A stretch of 33,791 bases of DNA from Putridiphycobacter sp045110285 (GTDB taxonomy: Bacteria > Bacteroidota > Bacteroidia > Flavobacteriales_D > Crocinitomicaceae), in assembly GCA_045110285.1 (NCBI GenBank), contig JBGCGA010000073.1:1-33791 (forward strand), written 5' to 3'. Below the pieces are notes generated by a model, which worked only from the letters and a program-made list of their open reading frames with translations, made no database searches and was not told the DNA's origin. The position numbers were made by a program, and so were the translations under genes. The stretch's first letter is position 1. Every line of letters starts with the position of its first letter. This document shows, piece by piece, positions 1 to 8,579 of the stretch.

Positions 1-315
1 GCGCTACAAGCTACTTTCGACCCAAAGATGACTATGTATAAATCGTGGAGAAAAACCACTAACTTGAATTATATTTACAATAAAGCTGGCATTAAAAATG
101 CAGCCTATGCTGATATTTTATTTGGTAATTTTTACGTTCAAAACGATTATGATACTAAAGATTATACAGAAAAATTTTTGCTAACTACTAATGAAGCAGG
201 CAACACAACAACTCTAAAAATAACTTGTGGGCCATTTGCTGGCAACTACGAAAAACAGGAAGTTATTTTAAAGAATTGGGCTGATAAGGTGAAGGAATTG
301 GCAGAAGATAGCTAA
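1..315 (+). CDS. C-terminal part of an unidentified protein (cut by window edge)
   Basis: The reading frame is open from the first base of the window, so this is the 3' part of a longer gene whose start lies outside. An internal ATG at 28 exists, but nine in-frame codons precede it without a stop, so the true start is probably upstream. The visible 104 residues are soluble and mixed alpha/beta in character, rich in Asn, Tyr, Lys and Thr, with one Cys and a charged helical tail (about the last 20 residues). There is no membrane segment and no motif I recognise. No function can be assigned from this fragment. Confidence 0.6.
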   Translation, partial: ALQATFDPKMTMYKSWRKTTNLNYIYNKAGIKNAAYADILFGNFYVQNDYDTKDYTEKFLLTTNEAGNTTTLKITCGPFAGNYEKQEVILKNWADKVKELAEDS

Positions 316-374
316 AGGATTCAGTCGTCTTACAATTAGACTTATCATTAACTATTCCCTCTATTTAAATTAAT

Positions 375-382
375 TATCTTTG
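375..382 (+). promoter_or_regulatory. Bacteroidota -7 element (TATCTTTG) before the 388 gene
   Basis: This is an exact match to TAnnTTTG. Only five bases separate it from the ATG at 388, so transcription would begin at or next to the start codon, giving a leaderless or near-leaderless mRNA. No clear -33 TTG is visible at the usual distance. Confidence 0.55.
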
Positions 383-387
383 TTTTG

Positions 388-1098
388 ATGATTAATTCAG
401 AGGAAATAGCAAAAAACTACAGCAGTTTAAATGACACCACCTTGCTTGAATTAGCAAGTGAGCCCGAAAGTTTAACTGAGGAGGCTTTAACTATTTTAAA
501 CCTTGAACTTAATGAAAGAAATATTGCTAATCAAGTGCAAATTCGGCAGAAAATAGAAATAGATTATGTGCCGGAAGTTTCAGATGAACTGAAAAATAAA
601 TTCCCTAATGCAAAGGCCATTTTTGGTTTTGAAACAAGATCAATCATTATATTTTCGGTTACATTTTTCGCCTTGGGGGCACTCTTCATTCTCTTTTCAT
701 TTTCAATGTCAGGATATTTTAGCTTAGTAAAATACCTTGGTTTAGTTTTTTGGCTAATTAGTGGATTGGTATGGACAAATGCCCGGTCAAAAAAAGCAAT
801 GCTTGTTATTTTCGAAAATGAAGTTTTATATAAACAAAAACGGTTTTTAAACGGCAGTAAATTAGTTATTTTCGATTTAGTTAGTTTACTATTTTCAAGT
901 AAATACAAAAGCATTCAAAAATCAGAAATTGATGATATTGTCCGACCGACAAACTTTACCAGACTGCATAACTTTTACTTTAAAACCAAAAAGGGTAAAA
1001 AGCTAGAAATTAATTTTCATGCTAGAAAAGAATACCTTGATCAAATTCATCAGTATTTAGTTGACTTTTTGCAGGAGCAAGAAGATTTAATAGATTAA
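388..1098 (+). CDS. Small membrane protein of unknown function
   Basis: A 236-residue protein. I chose the ATG at 388; a TTG one codon earlier is less likely. Residues 10-45 form a helical segment with the pattern of Leu, Pro-Glu-x-Leu-Thr and Glu-Leu-x-x-Arg seen at the N-terminus of many small Bacteroidota membrane proteins. Two hydrophobic segments follow (about 85-106 and 111-130), probably a membrane hairpin. The C-terminal hundred residues are soluble, basic and beta-rich, resembling a pleckstrin-like or PH-type small domain (an impression only). It stands alone between an unidentified upstream gene and a hydrolase gene. No enzymatic motif is visible, and the function is unknown. Confidence 0.7.
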   Translation: MINSEEIAKNYSSLNDTTLLELASEPESLTEEALTILNLELNERNIANQVQIRQKIEIDYVPEVSDELKNKFPNAKAIFGFETRSIIIFSVTFFALGALFILFSFSMSGYFSLVKYLGLVFWLISGLVWTNARSKKAMLVIFENEVLYKQKRFLNGSKLVIFDLVSLLFSSKYKSIQKSEIDDIVRPTNFTRLHNFYFKTKKGKKLEINFHARKEYLDQIHQYLVDFLQEQEDLID

Positions 1099-1210
1099 CA
1101 GTGGGTTATACATAATTACCATTAATGGCAATAGTGCAAACTTCGTAAAACAATAACTTTTTTGTGTAGGGGTTAGCGGTCTTTGGTTCGTCATAGTAAA
1201 AACAACTATT

Positions 1211-2248
1211 ATGATTAAGTACTTAGGTCTTCTTATTTTTTGCACATTGTTAGTTTCTTCTTGTCACAAAAAACAAAACAGTTCAGTTTACAACGACTTA
1301 TTTTTTGTACGGAAAAACGGAGCCGATATGCCAGTTCATGTTTCAGGAAATAAAACATCAAACACCTTTATTCTTATTTTGCATGGCGGACCAGGAGACG
1401 GCGGACTAAAATACGCAAATCATACTTTTTCTAACTTACTTGAAAAAGACTATGTCCTCGCTTATTGGGATCAAAGACACCAAGGAAATTCGCATGGGCA
1501 TTTGAATAATGAAGACATTAGAATTGACGTAATGGTTGAGGACACTCATGCGGTGATTAAATCATTAAAGCAAAGGTATGGCGAAAACATCAATTTGTTT
1601 TTATTAGGCCATAGTTGGGGCGGTTTATTAGGAACCGCTTATTTACTTAAAAATGACTACCAAACGGAGGTCAACGGTTGGATTGAAAGCGGTGGAGCCC
1701 ATGATTTTCAACTCATGAACACTGCAGTATTAGGAAGACTAAAATCTGCAGCAATTGACGAATTATCAAAAGGTTTAAATACCGAAAAATGGCAAGAAAT
1801 ACTTGACTATTGTAATTCTATCGACAGCTCAAATATCAGTTGGGAAGAAACTTCAACACTTAACTCATATGCTGGTCAAGCTGAAAAATTAATTGATTTA
1901 CCACCCAGAACAGAATCAGAATTAAGCGAATTAGAACTCAGTTTTATTGGGGCAAACAATCCGTATTTGGCAAACATCAATAAAGCATGGCTACCAGAAG
2001 AATTTTATACAGAAATTATTGAATCGAGCTATACAAACCAACTTTCAAAAATTACCATCCCTACCCTTTTGCTTTGGGGAAAATACGACTTTAAAGTACC
2101 AAGTATTATTGGCGAAAAGGCGCTAGAAAACCTAGGCAGTGAACATAAGTACCTTAAAATTTACGAACAATCTGGGCATTCATCAATGCGTTATCAACCT
2201 ACTGATTTTGTGAATGATGTTAAATCATTTATTGATGCCCACAAATAA
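1211..2248 (+). CDS. Alpha/beta hydrolase lipoprotein, proline iminopeptidase-like
   Basis: A 345-residue predicted lipoprotein: a hydrophobic signal peptide ends in a lipobox with Cys18, so the mature protein should be anchored in the envelope. The fold is an alpha/beta hydrolase of the S33 (proline iminopeptidase-like) type: HGGPG oxyanion motif at 58-62, a DQR motif at 87-89, nucleophile elbow GHSWGG with Ser135, and probable acid Asp293 and base His323. A helical cap lies between about 165 and 275. All catalytic positions are present, so it should be active, on a peptide or small ester or amide that I cannot identify. The next gene starts six bases after the stop, so the two are probably cotranscribed. 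No TAnnTTTG element is seen upstream. Confidence 0.88.
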   Translation: MIKYLGLLIFCTLLVSSCHKKQNSSVYNDLFFVRKNGADMPVHVSGNKTSNTFILILHGGPGDGGLKYANHTFSNLLEKDYVLAYWDQRHQGNSHGHLNNEDIRIDVMVEDTHAVIKSLKQRYGENINLFLLGHSWGGLLGTAYLLKNDYQTEVNGWIESGGAHDFQLMNTAVLGRLKSAAIDELSKGLNTEKWQEILDYCNSIDSSNISWEETSTLNSYAGQAEKLIDLPPRTESELSELELSFIGANNPYLANINKAWLPEEFYTEIIESSYTNQLSKITIPTLLLWGKYDFKVPSIIGEKALENLGSEHKYLKIYEQSGHSSMRYQPTDFVNDVKSFIDAHK

Positions 2249-2254
2249 AAAACC

Positions 2255-2836
2255 ATGAAAAATATACTCTTTTTTACAATTGCATTATTATGTAGTTATT
2301 CAGTATTCTCTCAAGAAAAACTTTGGTCAAACAATCCTTTACAAGTGTCTTATTTCGGCCATTTTGGATTGCATCCAGGGATTAAACTAGGAACAGAATT
2401 TTCAGTTAAAAACTGGGAAAAAGAAAGAAAAAATGACAAAGGAATTAAATTGAAGCAATATTTAATTTCACCTCAAATTGGCTTCTATACGCATCCAGGA
2501 AATCATTCAGGTTTAATAGTTCAGGCTGAATTTAGCAAAAGAACAGAAAAAGTTGACAAACGATTCTACTATTCTTATGGTGCAGGCTTTGGTTATGTGA
2601 TGCAAATTAACCCTTCAGACACTTATATTTTTAATGACAATGGCGAAATAACTGAAAAAAACATGACGAGTAGAAGTTATTTTATGCCTTCATTGCATAT
2701 TGAGACTGGTTTGAAGTTGAATTCAAAAATGTCGGTATACAACAAAATAACATTAGCTTCAAAGGTAAAATACAATACAGGATTTACGTTAGAGCCTTTT
2801 TATGAGCTTGGGATAAGAATAAGAATGATGCATTAA
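2255..2836 (+). CDS. Secreted, beta-rich protein of unknown function
   Basis: A 193-residue protein with a classical signal peptide (residues 1-20, ending Phe-Ser-Gln). The rest alternates hydrophobic and polar residues with many Tyr, Phe and Gly, which suggests a small outer-membrane beta-barrel or a beta-sandwich facing the periplasm; this is inference. It begins six bases after the hydrolase stop and is probably its operon partner. Its TAA stop overlaps the stop of convergent uvrA: the four bases TTAA at 2833-2836 serve both genes. I do not recognise a family. Confidence 0.7.
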   Translation: MKNILFFTIALLCSYSVFSQEKLWSNNPLQVSYFGHFGLHPGIKLGTEFSVKNWEKERKNDKGIKLKQYLISPQIGFYTHPGNHSGLIVQAEFSKRTEKVDKRFYYSYGAGFGYVMQINPSDTYIFNDNGEITEKNMTSRSYFMPSLHIETGLKLNSKMSVYNKITLASKVKYNTGFTLEPFYELGIRIRMMH

Positions 2837-5658
2837 TTCAGCTCTTTCCTCAAATAATGAACCGTATCACTTTTTGTATTTTTATCGGCACAAATCTTTT
2901 CTGGAGTTCCTTGAATCAGTATTTCTCCGCCGTGCTTTCCACCTTCTGGTCCAATGTCAATTATATAATCTGCCACTTTAACTATATCCATATTGTGCTC
3001 AATTACCAACACAGTATTTCCTTCGTCAGCTAGACGTTGAAGTACACTTAACAGCATTTTAATATCTTCAAAATGCAAACCAGTTGACGGTTCATCTAAA
3101 ATATAGATGGTATTTCCAGTTGACTTTTTTGACAATTCCGAAGCTAATTTAATGCGTTGCGCTTCTCCTCCACTAATGGTGGTTGATGGCTGACCAATTT
3201 TAATATAACCTAGTCCAACCGACAATAATGTTTCTAATTTTTTTCTAATTTTTGGTATGCCTTCAAAAAATACTGTGGCATCCTCAATATTCATTTCTAG
3301 AATATCATTTATGTTTTTGCCTTTATACCTTACCTCTAGAGTTTCTCTATTGTAACGTTTGCCTTGGCATTCTTCGCACTCAACATAAACATCTGGTAAA
3401 AAATTCATTTCAATTAATCGCAGTCCGCCACCTCTGCAGGTTTCACATCTACCACCTTTCACATTAAAACTAAATCGCCCCGCTTTGTAGCCTCTAATTT
3501 TAGATTCACCAATTTCAGCAAATAAATTTCTAATATCGCCAAATATGCCAGTGTAAGTTGCCGGATTTGAACGTGGCGTTCTGCCAATTGGCGCTTGATC
3601 AATATCAATAACCTTGTCTAAATGTTCTAGTCCCTTTATCTTTTTATAAGGCAGTGGTTTTTTAACTCCATTATAAATGTGTGCATTTAATATTGGATAC
3701 AAAGTATGATTTATTAAAGACGACTTACCGCTGCCAGATACGCCAGTTACGCAGGTAAATGTACCCAACTGTATTTTTAAATCCACATTTTTTAAATTGT
3801 GCCCCGTGGCGCCTATCAATTCCAGTTTCTTGCCATTTCCTTTGCGGCGTTTTTTAGGCAGTTCAATTTGTAGATCGCCATTTAAGTAGGCGGCTGTTGT
3901 ACTACCACTCGACTTTAATTTCGAGATTGTAGATGCTTGCGTAATTTGACCGCCATTCATACCTGCTTTTGGACCAATATCAACAATAAAGTCTGACTCT
4001 TCCATCATTTCCTTATCGTGCTCAACCACAATAATTGAATTACCAACATCTCTTAGCCTTTTTAAAGAATTAATTAGCCTTGAATTATCTCTTTGATGCA
4101 ATCCAATACTGGGCTCATCTAAAATGTAAAGAACGTTGATTAATTCAGAACCTATTTGAGTAGCCAGCCTTATTCTCTGTGCCTCGCCTCCACTTAAAGT
4201 TTTGGAAGACCTATTTAAGTTCAAATAATATAGACCAACGTCAATTAAGAATTGAAGACGGTTTTTGATTTCCTTTAAAATCTCTTTTCCAATCTTTAAT
4301 TGGCGTTCATCCAATCGTTCAGCAATATTCTGAAACCATTCGTGTAGTTCCACAATATCCCAATTAGCTAATTCACCTATACTTTTTCCATCAATTTTAA
4401 AATAGCCAGATTCTTTATTCAACCTAGTCCCTTCGCAGGTTCCACAGATAATTTGATTGGTAAAACTATCAGCCCAACGTTTTACACCAGCTGACGGATT
4501 CTCTTCGGCATGTCTTAAAATAAAATTAGTGATACCTTCAAAATTAACAGTTTTCGTTTCCTCTCCTATGGTTAACACTTCCTCAAATCCATACAATAGT
4601 TTTTGAATCACTGCCTCATTTATATCATCAATCTTATCGGTTGGTTTATGACCGTATGCTTCTAAAATTGTAACGACTTGATTTCCTATCCAGTCATTCT
4701 TTAATTTTCCTAATGGAATAATTCCGCCTTCTTTGATGCTTTTTTTTGAATTTGGAATTACTTTTCTAATGTCAACTTCTGACACAGTTCCAAGCCCATT
4801 ACATTTTTTACAAGCACCATATGGCGAATTAAAAGAAAAAAGATTTGGCTCAGGCTCTACATAAGATATTCCGGTTGTAGGACACATTAAAAACCGACTA
4901 AACTGAGCCAGTTCGCCAGTTTCAAAATCAATTAATTGCATGACATCACTACCGTACTTAAGCGCTAATTGCACTGCATCAGATATTCTACCAGAATTGT
5001 CCTTTGAAACCACAATTCTATCGATTACAATTTCGATATCATGAATTTTATACCGATCGAGTCGCATTCCAGGCGTAATATCTACAATTTGGCCATCAAC
5101 TCTCACCTTCGAGTATCCTATTTTTGAAATCTGCTCAAACAGCTCTCTATAATGTCCTTTTCTTCCTTTTACTTTTGGAGAAAGTAAGACCACTTTTCTT
5201 CCTTCAAATTTCTCAATAATCACATCCACAATTTGCGGATCGGTATATTTTACCATTTTCTCGCCAGTATTGTACGAATAAGCTTCACCGACTCTGGCAA
5301 AAAGTAATCTTAAAAAATCATAGATTTCTGTCACCGTTCCAACTGTTGACCGCGGACTGCGGTTAACCGTTTTTTGTTCAATTGAAATTACCGGACTTAG
5401 CCCTAAAATCTCATCTACATCTGGCCGTTCTAATCCTCCTAAAAACTGTCGGGCATAAGCCGAAAAGGTTTCTAAATATCTTCTTTGTCCTTCGGCAAAT
5501 ATGGTGTCAAACGCCAGTGAAGACTTTCCACTTCCGCTCAACCCAGTAAAAACCACCAATTTATTTCGCGGAATTTTAAGATCAATATTTTTTAAATTAT
5601 GGACTCTTGCGCCGTATATCTCTATGTATTCTTCTTGCGAAATTGATGTTTCAGCCAT
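2833..5658 (-). CDS. uvrA: UvrABC excinuclease subunit A
   Basis: UvrA is the damage-sensing ABC ATPase of nucleotide excision repair. From the ATG at 5658 it has 941 residues, the normal family length. A longer frame begins at a TTG at 5691, but that TTG lies inside the -7 promoter element, so the ATG is preferred. Visible features: first Walker A GLSGSGKS (about 39-46), two ABC signatures (LSGGEAQRIRLA and SGGEAQRIKLA), second Walker A GVSGSGKSS, and an intact C-terminal CxxC...CxxC zinc module in the second half. In the first zinc module the leading CxxC is replaced by Cys-Pro-Thr-Thr, while the following Cys-Lys-Lys-Cys pair is kept. I recall this change in other Bacteroidota UvrA proteins but cannot verify it here. 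Confidence 0.97.
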   Translation of the reverse strand: MAETSISQEEYIEIYGARVHNLKNIDLKIPRNKLVVFTGLSGSGKSSLAFDTIFAEGQRRYLETFSAYARQFLGGLERPDVDEILGLSPVISIEQKTVNRSPRSTVGTVTEIYDFLRLLFARVGEAYSYNTGEKMVKYTDPQIVDVIIEKFEGRKVVLLSPKVKGRKGHYRELFEQISKIGYSKVRVDGQIVDITPGMRLDRYKIHDIEIVIDRIVVSKDNSGRISDAVQLALKYGSDVMQLIDFETGELAQFSRFLMCPTTGISYVEPEPNLFSFNSPYGACKKCNGLGTVSEVDIRKVIPNSKKSIKEGGIIPLGKLKNDWIGNQVVTILEAYGHKPTDKIDDINEAVIQKLLYGFEEVLTIGEETKTVNFEGITNFILRHAEENPSAGVKRWADSFTNQIICGTCEGTRLNKESGYFKIDGKSIGELANWDIVELHEWFQNIAERLDERQLKIGKEILKEIKNRLQFLIDVGLYYLNLNRSSKTLSGGEAQRIRLATQIGSELINVLYILDEPSIGLHQRDNSRLINSLKRLRDVGNSIIVVEHDKEMMEESDFIVDIGPKAGMNGGQITQASTISKLKSSGSTTAAYLNGDLQIELPKKRRKGNGKKLELIGATGHNLKNVDLKIQLGTFTCVTGVSGSGKSSLINHTLYPILNAHIYNGVKKPLPYKKIKGLEHLDKVIDIDQAPIGRTPRSNPATYTGIFGDIRNLFAEIGESKIRGYKAGRFSFNVKGGRCETCRGGGLRLIEMNFLPDVYVECEECQGKRYNRETLEVRYKGKNINDILEMNIEDATVFFEGIPKIRKKLETLLSVGLGYIKIGQPSTTISGGEAQRIKLASELSKKSTGNTIYILDEPSTGLHFEDIKMLLSVLQRLADEGNTVLVIEHNMDIVKVADYIIDIGPEGGKHGGEILIQGTPEKICADKNTKSDTVHYLRKELN

Positions 5659-5688
5659 GTAATTTTTGATGGTTTGCTTGAGGTGTTG

Positions 5689-5696
5689 CAAATATA
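5689..5696 (-). promoter_or_regulatory. -7 element (TATATTTG) of uvrA
   Basis: Exact TAnnTTTG match on the minus strand, 30 bases before the uvrA ATG. It contains the TTG that would otherwise be read as an earlier start. No -33 TTG is evident. Confidence 0.6.
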
Positions 5697-5754
5697 ATTG
5701 TTTCTAACTACATTTTTTAAAACCTTCTTTAATTCTCATCTTCAAAAAATCTTC

Positions 5755-5762
5755 TATTTTTG
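5755..5762 (+). promoter_or_regulatory. -7 element (TATTTTTG) of the Nif3-like gene
   Basis: Exact TAnnTTTG match ending five bases before the ATG at 5768. The predicted transcript would start at or beside the initiation codon. It is divergent from the uvrA promoter, about 60 bases away. Confidence 0.55.
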
Positions 5763-5767
5763 GTGCT

Positions 5768-6862
5768 ATGCAATTAAAAGATATTACCAATTATTTGGAG
5801 ACGTTAGCGCCAATTTCTAGTCAGGAATCATACGATAATTCAGGATATATTACAGGTGACAGGAATGCGGATTTAACCAATACTTTAATAACGCTAGATT
5901 GTATTGAAGAGACCGTTGATGAGGCGATAGAAAAAGGATGTAACTTAATTATTGCGCATCACCCTATCGTTTTTAAAGGATTGAAATCGTTAACAGGCAA
6001 AAACTACATAGAACGAACAGTGATAAAAGCCATTAAAAACGATATTGCCATCTATGCTTGTCACACCAATTTAGACAATTATAAAGGTGGAGTTAATAAA
6101 AAAATAGGAGAATTAATTGGAATAAAAAATCCTGCAATTTTGTCGCCTTCTCATTCTTCACTTGAAAAACTAGCTGTGTTTGTACCTGAAACTTATGAAA
6201 ACATTGTAAAAGACAGTCTTTTTAATGCCGGCGCTGGCAGTATTGAAAATTACACAAATTGTAGCTTTTCTGCCAAAGGAGAAGGAAGTTTTAAAGCAAA
6301 TTCGGAAGCCAATCCATTTGCTGGAAAGGTCAATGAGCAGCATTTTGAGAAAGAAGTTAGAGTAGAAATGGTTATTTCTGCGCACAAAAGAGCGGCCGTA
6401 GTAGCTGCTTTAATTAATAGTCACCCATATGAAACACCTGCTTACAATATTATTCCCATGCTAAATAAGAATAGAGATGAAGGCGCAGGAATGTATGGCG
6501 AATTGCAAACTGAAATGAATACTTTAGATTTTTTGAAGCTTTTGAAAAAGCAATTTAATTGTTCAAATATTCGTCATACAAATATTCATAAAAAAACAAT
6601 AAAAACTGTGGCTTGGTGCGGTGGTTCTGGAAGCTTTCTTCTGAGGTCGGCTAAGGGCGTAAATGCTGATATTTTTATAACAGGTGACTTTAAATATCAT
6701 GAGTTTTTTGATGCCGAAAATCAGATAATTATTGCCGACATTGGGCATTACGAAAGTGAACAGTACACAATTGACTTAATTGGTGACTTAATTTCGAAAA
6801 AATTTATTAAATTTGCACCCTATTTAACGGAGCGAAATACAAATCCGGTAAACTATTTTTAA
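5768..6862 (+). CDS. Nif3-like dinuclear metal centre protein
   Basis: A 364-residue member of the Nif3/YbgI/YqfO family, widely conserved proteins that form hexamers with a two-metal site in each subunit. The biochemical role is debated; some members are linked to GTP cyclohydrolase I-like or hydrolase activity. Metal ligands are visible: HHP at 64-66, the CHTNLD motif at 98-103, and the C-terminal GHYESE motif with His327 and Glu331. A central insertion (about 130-235) corresponds to the PII/CutA-like domain of the long, YqfO-type members. The zinc-ribbon gene follows after seven bases; this pairing is common in Bacteroidota, so the two probably form an operon ending at the terminator at 7633. 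Confidence 0.93.
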   Translation: MQLKDITNYLETLAPISSQESYDNSGYITGDRNADLTNTLITLDCIEETVDEAIEKGCNLIIAHHPIVFKGLKSLTGKNYIERTVIKAIKNDIAIYACHTNLDNYKGGVNKKIGELIGIKNPAILSPSHSSLEKLAVFVPETYENIVKDSLFNAGAGSIENYTNCSFSAKGEGSFKANSEANPFAGKVNEQHFEKEVRVEMVISAHKRAAVVAALINSHPYETPAYNIIPMLNKNRDEGAGMYGELQTEMNTLDFLKLLKKQFNCSNIRHTNIHKKTIKTVAWCGGSGSFLLRSAKGVNADIFITGDFKYHEFFDAENQIIIADIGHYESEQYTIDLIGDLISKKFIKFAPYLTERNTNPVNYF

Positions 6863-6869
6863 GAATAAC

Positions 6870-7613
6870 ATGGCGAAAAAAAATACTGAAAGCGTAGTTA
6901 CAGAAAAGTTAAACGCACTATACAACTTACAAGTAATTGATTCTTCAATCGATAAAATTAGAACTGTTAGAGGTGAATTACCTTTAGAAGTAGAAGAATT
7001 AGAAAGCGAAGTAGAAGGTTTAGCAACACGAGCTGAAAATCTTGAAAATGAATTGAAGGATTTAGAAACTGAGATTTCAGACAAGAAAAATGAAATTACT
7101 GAGTCTCAAGCGGCCATTAAAAAATATTCTGAACAGCAAAAAAATGTTAGAAATAACAGAGAGTACGATTCACTATCTAAAGAAATCGAGTTTCAAGGAT
7201 TAGAGATTGAATTGGCTGAAAAAAAGATTAAAGAAGCGAAATTTAAAATTGAATCTAAAAAAGAAGCAATTGAAGAAGCGAATGGCAGATTAACTGAAAG
7301 AAAAAGTGATTTAGAAATCAAGCAAAAAGAACTTCAAGCCATTATTGAAGAAACTGAAGCGGATGAAGAAAAATTAATTAAAAAATCTGACAAGGCTAAG
7401 AAGGGTATAGAGCCAAGACTAGTTGCTGCTTATGAAAGATTAAGAAATAATGCAATTAATGGTTTAGCTGTTGTTTCTGTTGAAAGAAACTCTTGCGGCG
7501 GATGCTTTAACGAAATTCCACCACAAAGACAGTTAGATATCCAAGCAAGAAAAGAAATTATTGTTTGCGAGCACTGTGGTAGAATCTTAATTGAGCCACC
7601 AGTTCAAAAGTAA
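6870..7613 (+). CDS. Coiled-coil protein with C-terminal C4 zinc ribbon (CT398/zf-RING_7 type)
   Basis: A 247-residue protein. Residues about 10-180 form an almost unbroken, Glu/Lys-rich antiparallel coiled coil. The C-terminus carries a zinc ribbon with two CxxC knuckles, Cys209/Cys212 and Cys233/Cys236, separated by the family's conserved segment with Ile-Pro-Pro-Gln. This is the architecture of Chlamydia CT398 and Helicobacter HP0958, which have been linked to sigma-54 and flagellar functions in those organisms. That role should not be transferred here, and its role in Bacteroidota is unknown. It is cotranscribed with the Nif3-like gene (seven-base gap) and followed directly by a strong terminator. 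Confidence 0.9.
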   Translation: MAKKNTESVVTEKLNALYNLQVIDSSIDKIRTVRGELPLEVEELESEVEGLATRAENLENELKDLETEISDKKNEITESQAAIKKYSEQQKNVRNNREYDSLSKEIEFQGLEIELAEKKIKEAKFKIESKKEAIEEANGRLTERKSDLEIKQKELQAIIEETEADEEKLIKKSDKAKKGIEPRLVAAYERLRNNAINGLAVVSVERNSCGGCFNEIPPQRQLDIQARKEIIVCEHCGRILIEPPVQK

Positions 7614-7632
7614 AATTGAATAAAAATACGAT

Positions 7633-7663
7633 AAACCCTGACATGTATGGTCAGGGTTTTTTT
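7633..7663 (+). terminator. Intrinsic terminator of the Nif3-like/zinc-ribbon operon
   Basis: A perfect 10-bp stem (AAACCCTGAC at 7633-7642 with its complement at 7650-7659) and a seven-base loop, with a run of seven T from 7657 to 7663. Confidence 0.9.
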
Positions 7664-7678
7664 ATGTCGAAATTTTTC

Positions 7679-7686
7679 TATATTTG
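7679..7686 (+). promoter_or_regulatory. -7 element (TATATTTG) of fabG
   Basis: Exact TAnnTTTG match, 19 bases before the fabG ATG and 16 bases after the preceding terminator. The -33 region overlaps the terminator and has no clear TTG. Confidence 0.6.
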
Positions 7687-7705
7687 ACCTAAACAAAAAA
7701 ATACT

Positions 7706-8452
7706 ATGGGTTTATTAGATGGCAAAGTTGCTATTATTACTGGTGCATCAAGAGGCATTGGTAAAGAAATTGCTAAAGAATTTATAAAACAAGGCGCTAG
7801 CGTTGCGTTTACTTATTTATCGTCTGATGAAAAAGCAAAAGCATTGGAGGTTGAATTATCAGCTGATGGTGGAACAATTAAGGGATTTAAATCTAATGCT
7901 TCCGAATTCGATTCTGCTCAAAAATTGGCAGATGATGTGATGGCTGAGTTTGAAAAAATTGACATCCTAGTAAATAATGCTGGAATTACGAGAGATAATT
8001 TATTAATGAGAATGACTGAGGAGCACTGGGACGAAGTAATGAATACCAACTTAAAGTCTTCCTTCAATTTAACAAAAGCCGTTCTAAGGCCAATGCTAAA
8101 AGCCAGATCTGGCTCAATTATAAACATGAGTTCGGTTGTTGGTGTTTCAGGAAATGCTGGTCAATCTAATTACGCCGCATCAAAAGCAGGTATGATTGGT
8201 TTCACTAAATCAATTGCTCAGGAATTAGGATCAAGAAACATTAGATGCAATGCCATTGCACCAGGATTTATAGAAACTGAAATGACGGATGCTTTGGACG
8301 AAAAAATAGTGCAAGGTTGGAGAGACGGCATTCCGCTAAAAAGAGGTGGAACTCCGTTAGATGTTGCCAATGCAACAGTATTTTTAGCGTCAGATATGTC
8401 AGCCTATGTTTCTGGACAAACGATTAACGTTTGCGGTGGAATGTTAATGTAG
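7706..8452 (+). CDS. fabG: 3-oxoacyl-[acyl-carrier-protein] reductase
   Basis: A 248-residue classical short-chain dehydrogenase/reductase. It shows the nucleotide-binding TGASRGIG (12-19), NNAG (90-93), Asn115, the catalytic Ser142/143, and the YxxxK pair Tyr156 and Lys160. The following PGFIETEMT segment and full length match FabG, which performs the NADPH-dependent keto reduction in type II fatty acid synthesis. FabG paralogues with other substrates exist, but the close match throughout supports fabG. It is monocistronic: its own promoter lies upstream and a bidirectional terminator follows. Confidence 0.93.
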   Translation: MGLLDGKVAIITGASRGIGKEIAKEFIKQGASVAFTYLSSDEKAKALEVELSADGGTIKGFKSNASEFDSAQKLADDVMAEFEKIDILVNNAGITRDNLLMRMTEEHWDEVMNTNLKSSFNLTKAVLRPMLKARSGSIINMSSVVGVSGNAGQSNYAASKAGMIGFTKSIAQELGSRNIRCNAIAPGFIETEMTDALDEKIVQGWRDGIPLKRGGTPLDVANATVFLASDMSAYVSGQTINVCGGMLM

Positions 8453-8533
8453 TTATTTATTGGTAGAGGGTTATGAGTTATGAGTTGGTGCAATACGGCC
8501 AAAACCAGCTTCTATTAACTATACTATAAAATC

Positions 8534-8576
8534 AGATTTAAAAACCATCAGTCATACTCTGATGGTTTTTAAATCT
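8534..8576. terminator. Bidirectional terminator between fabG and the XRE gene
   Basis: A perfect 18-bp inverted repeat (8534-8551 with 8559-8576) around a seven-base loop. The core CCATCAG is flanked on both sides by A/T runs, so it can end transcription from fabG (plus) and from the XRE gene (minus), whose stop codon is four bases away. Confidence 0.85.
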
Positions 8577-8579
8577 ATC

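Noticed and set aside
5656..5691. uvrA start at TTG 5691
   Set aside because: The TTG lies inside the TATATTTG promoter element; the ATG at 5658 gives the normal protein.
8534..8576. The 18-bp inverted repeat as an insertion-sequence end
   Set aside because: No transposase or target duplication is present, and its position between convergent stops fits a bidirectional terminator.
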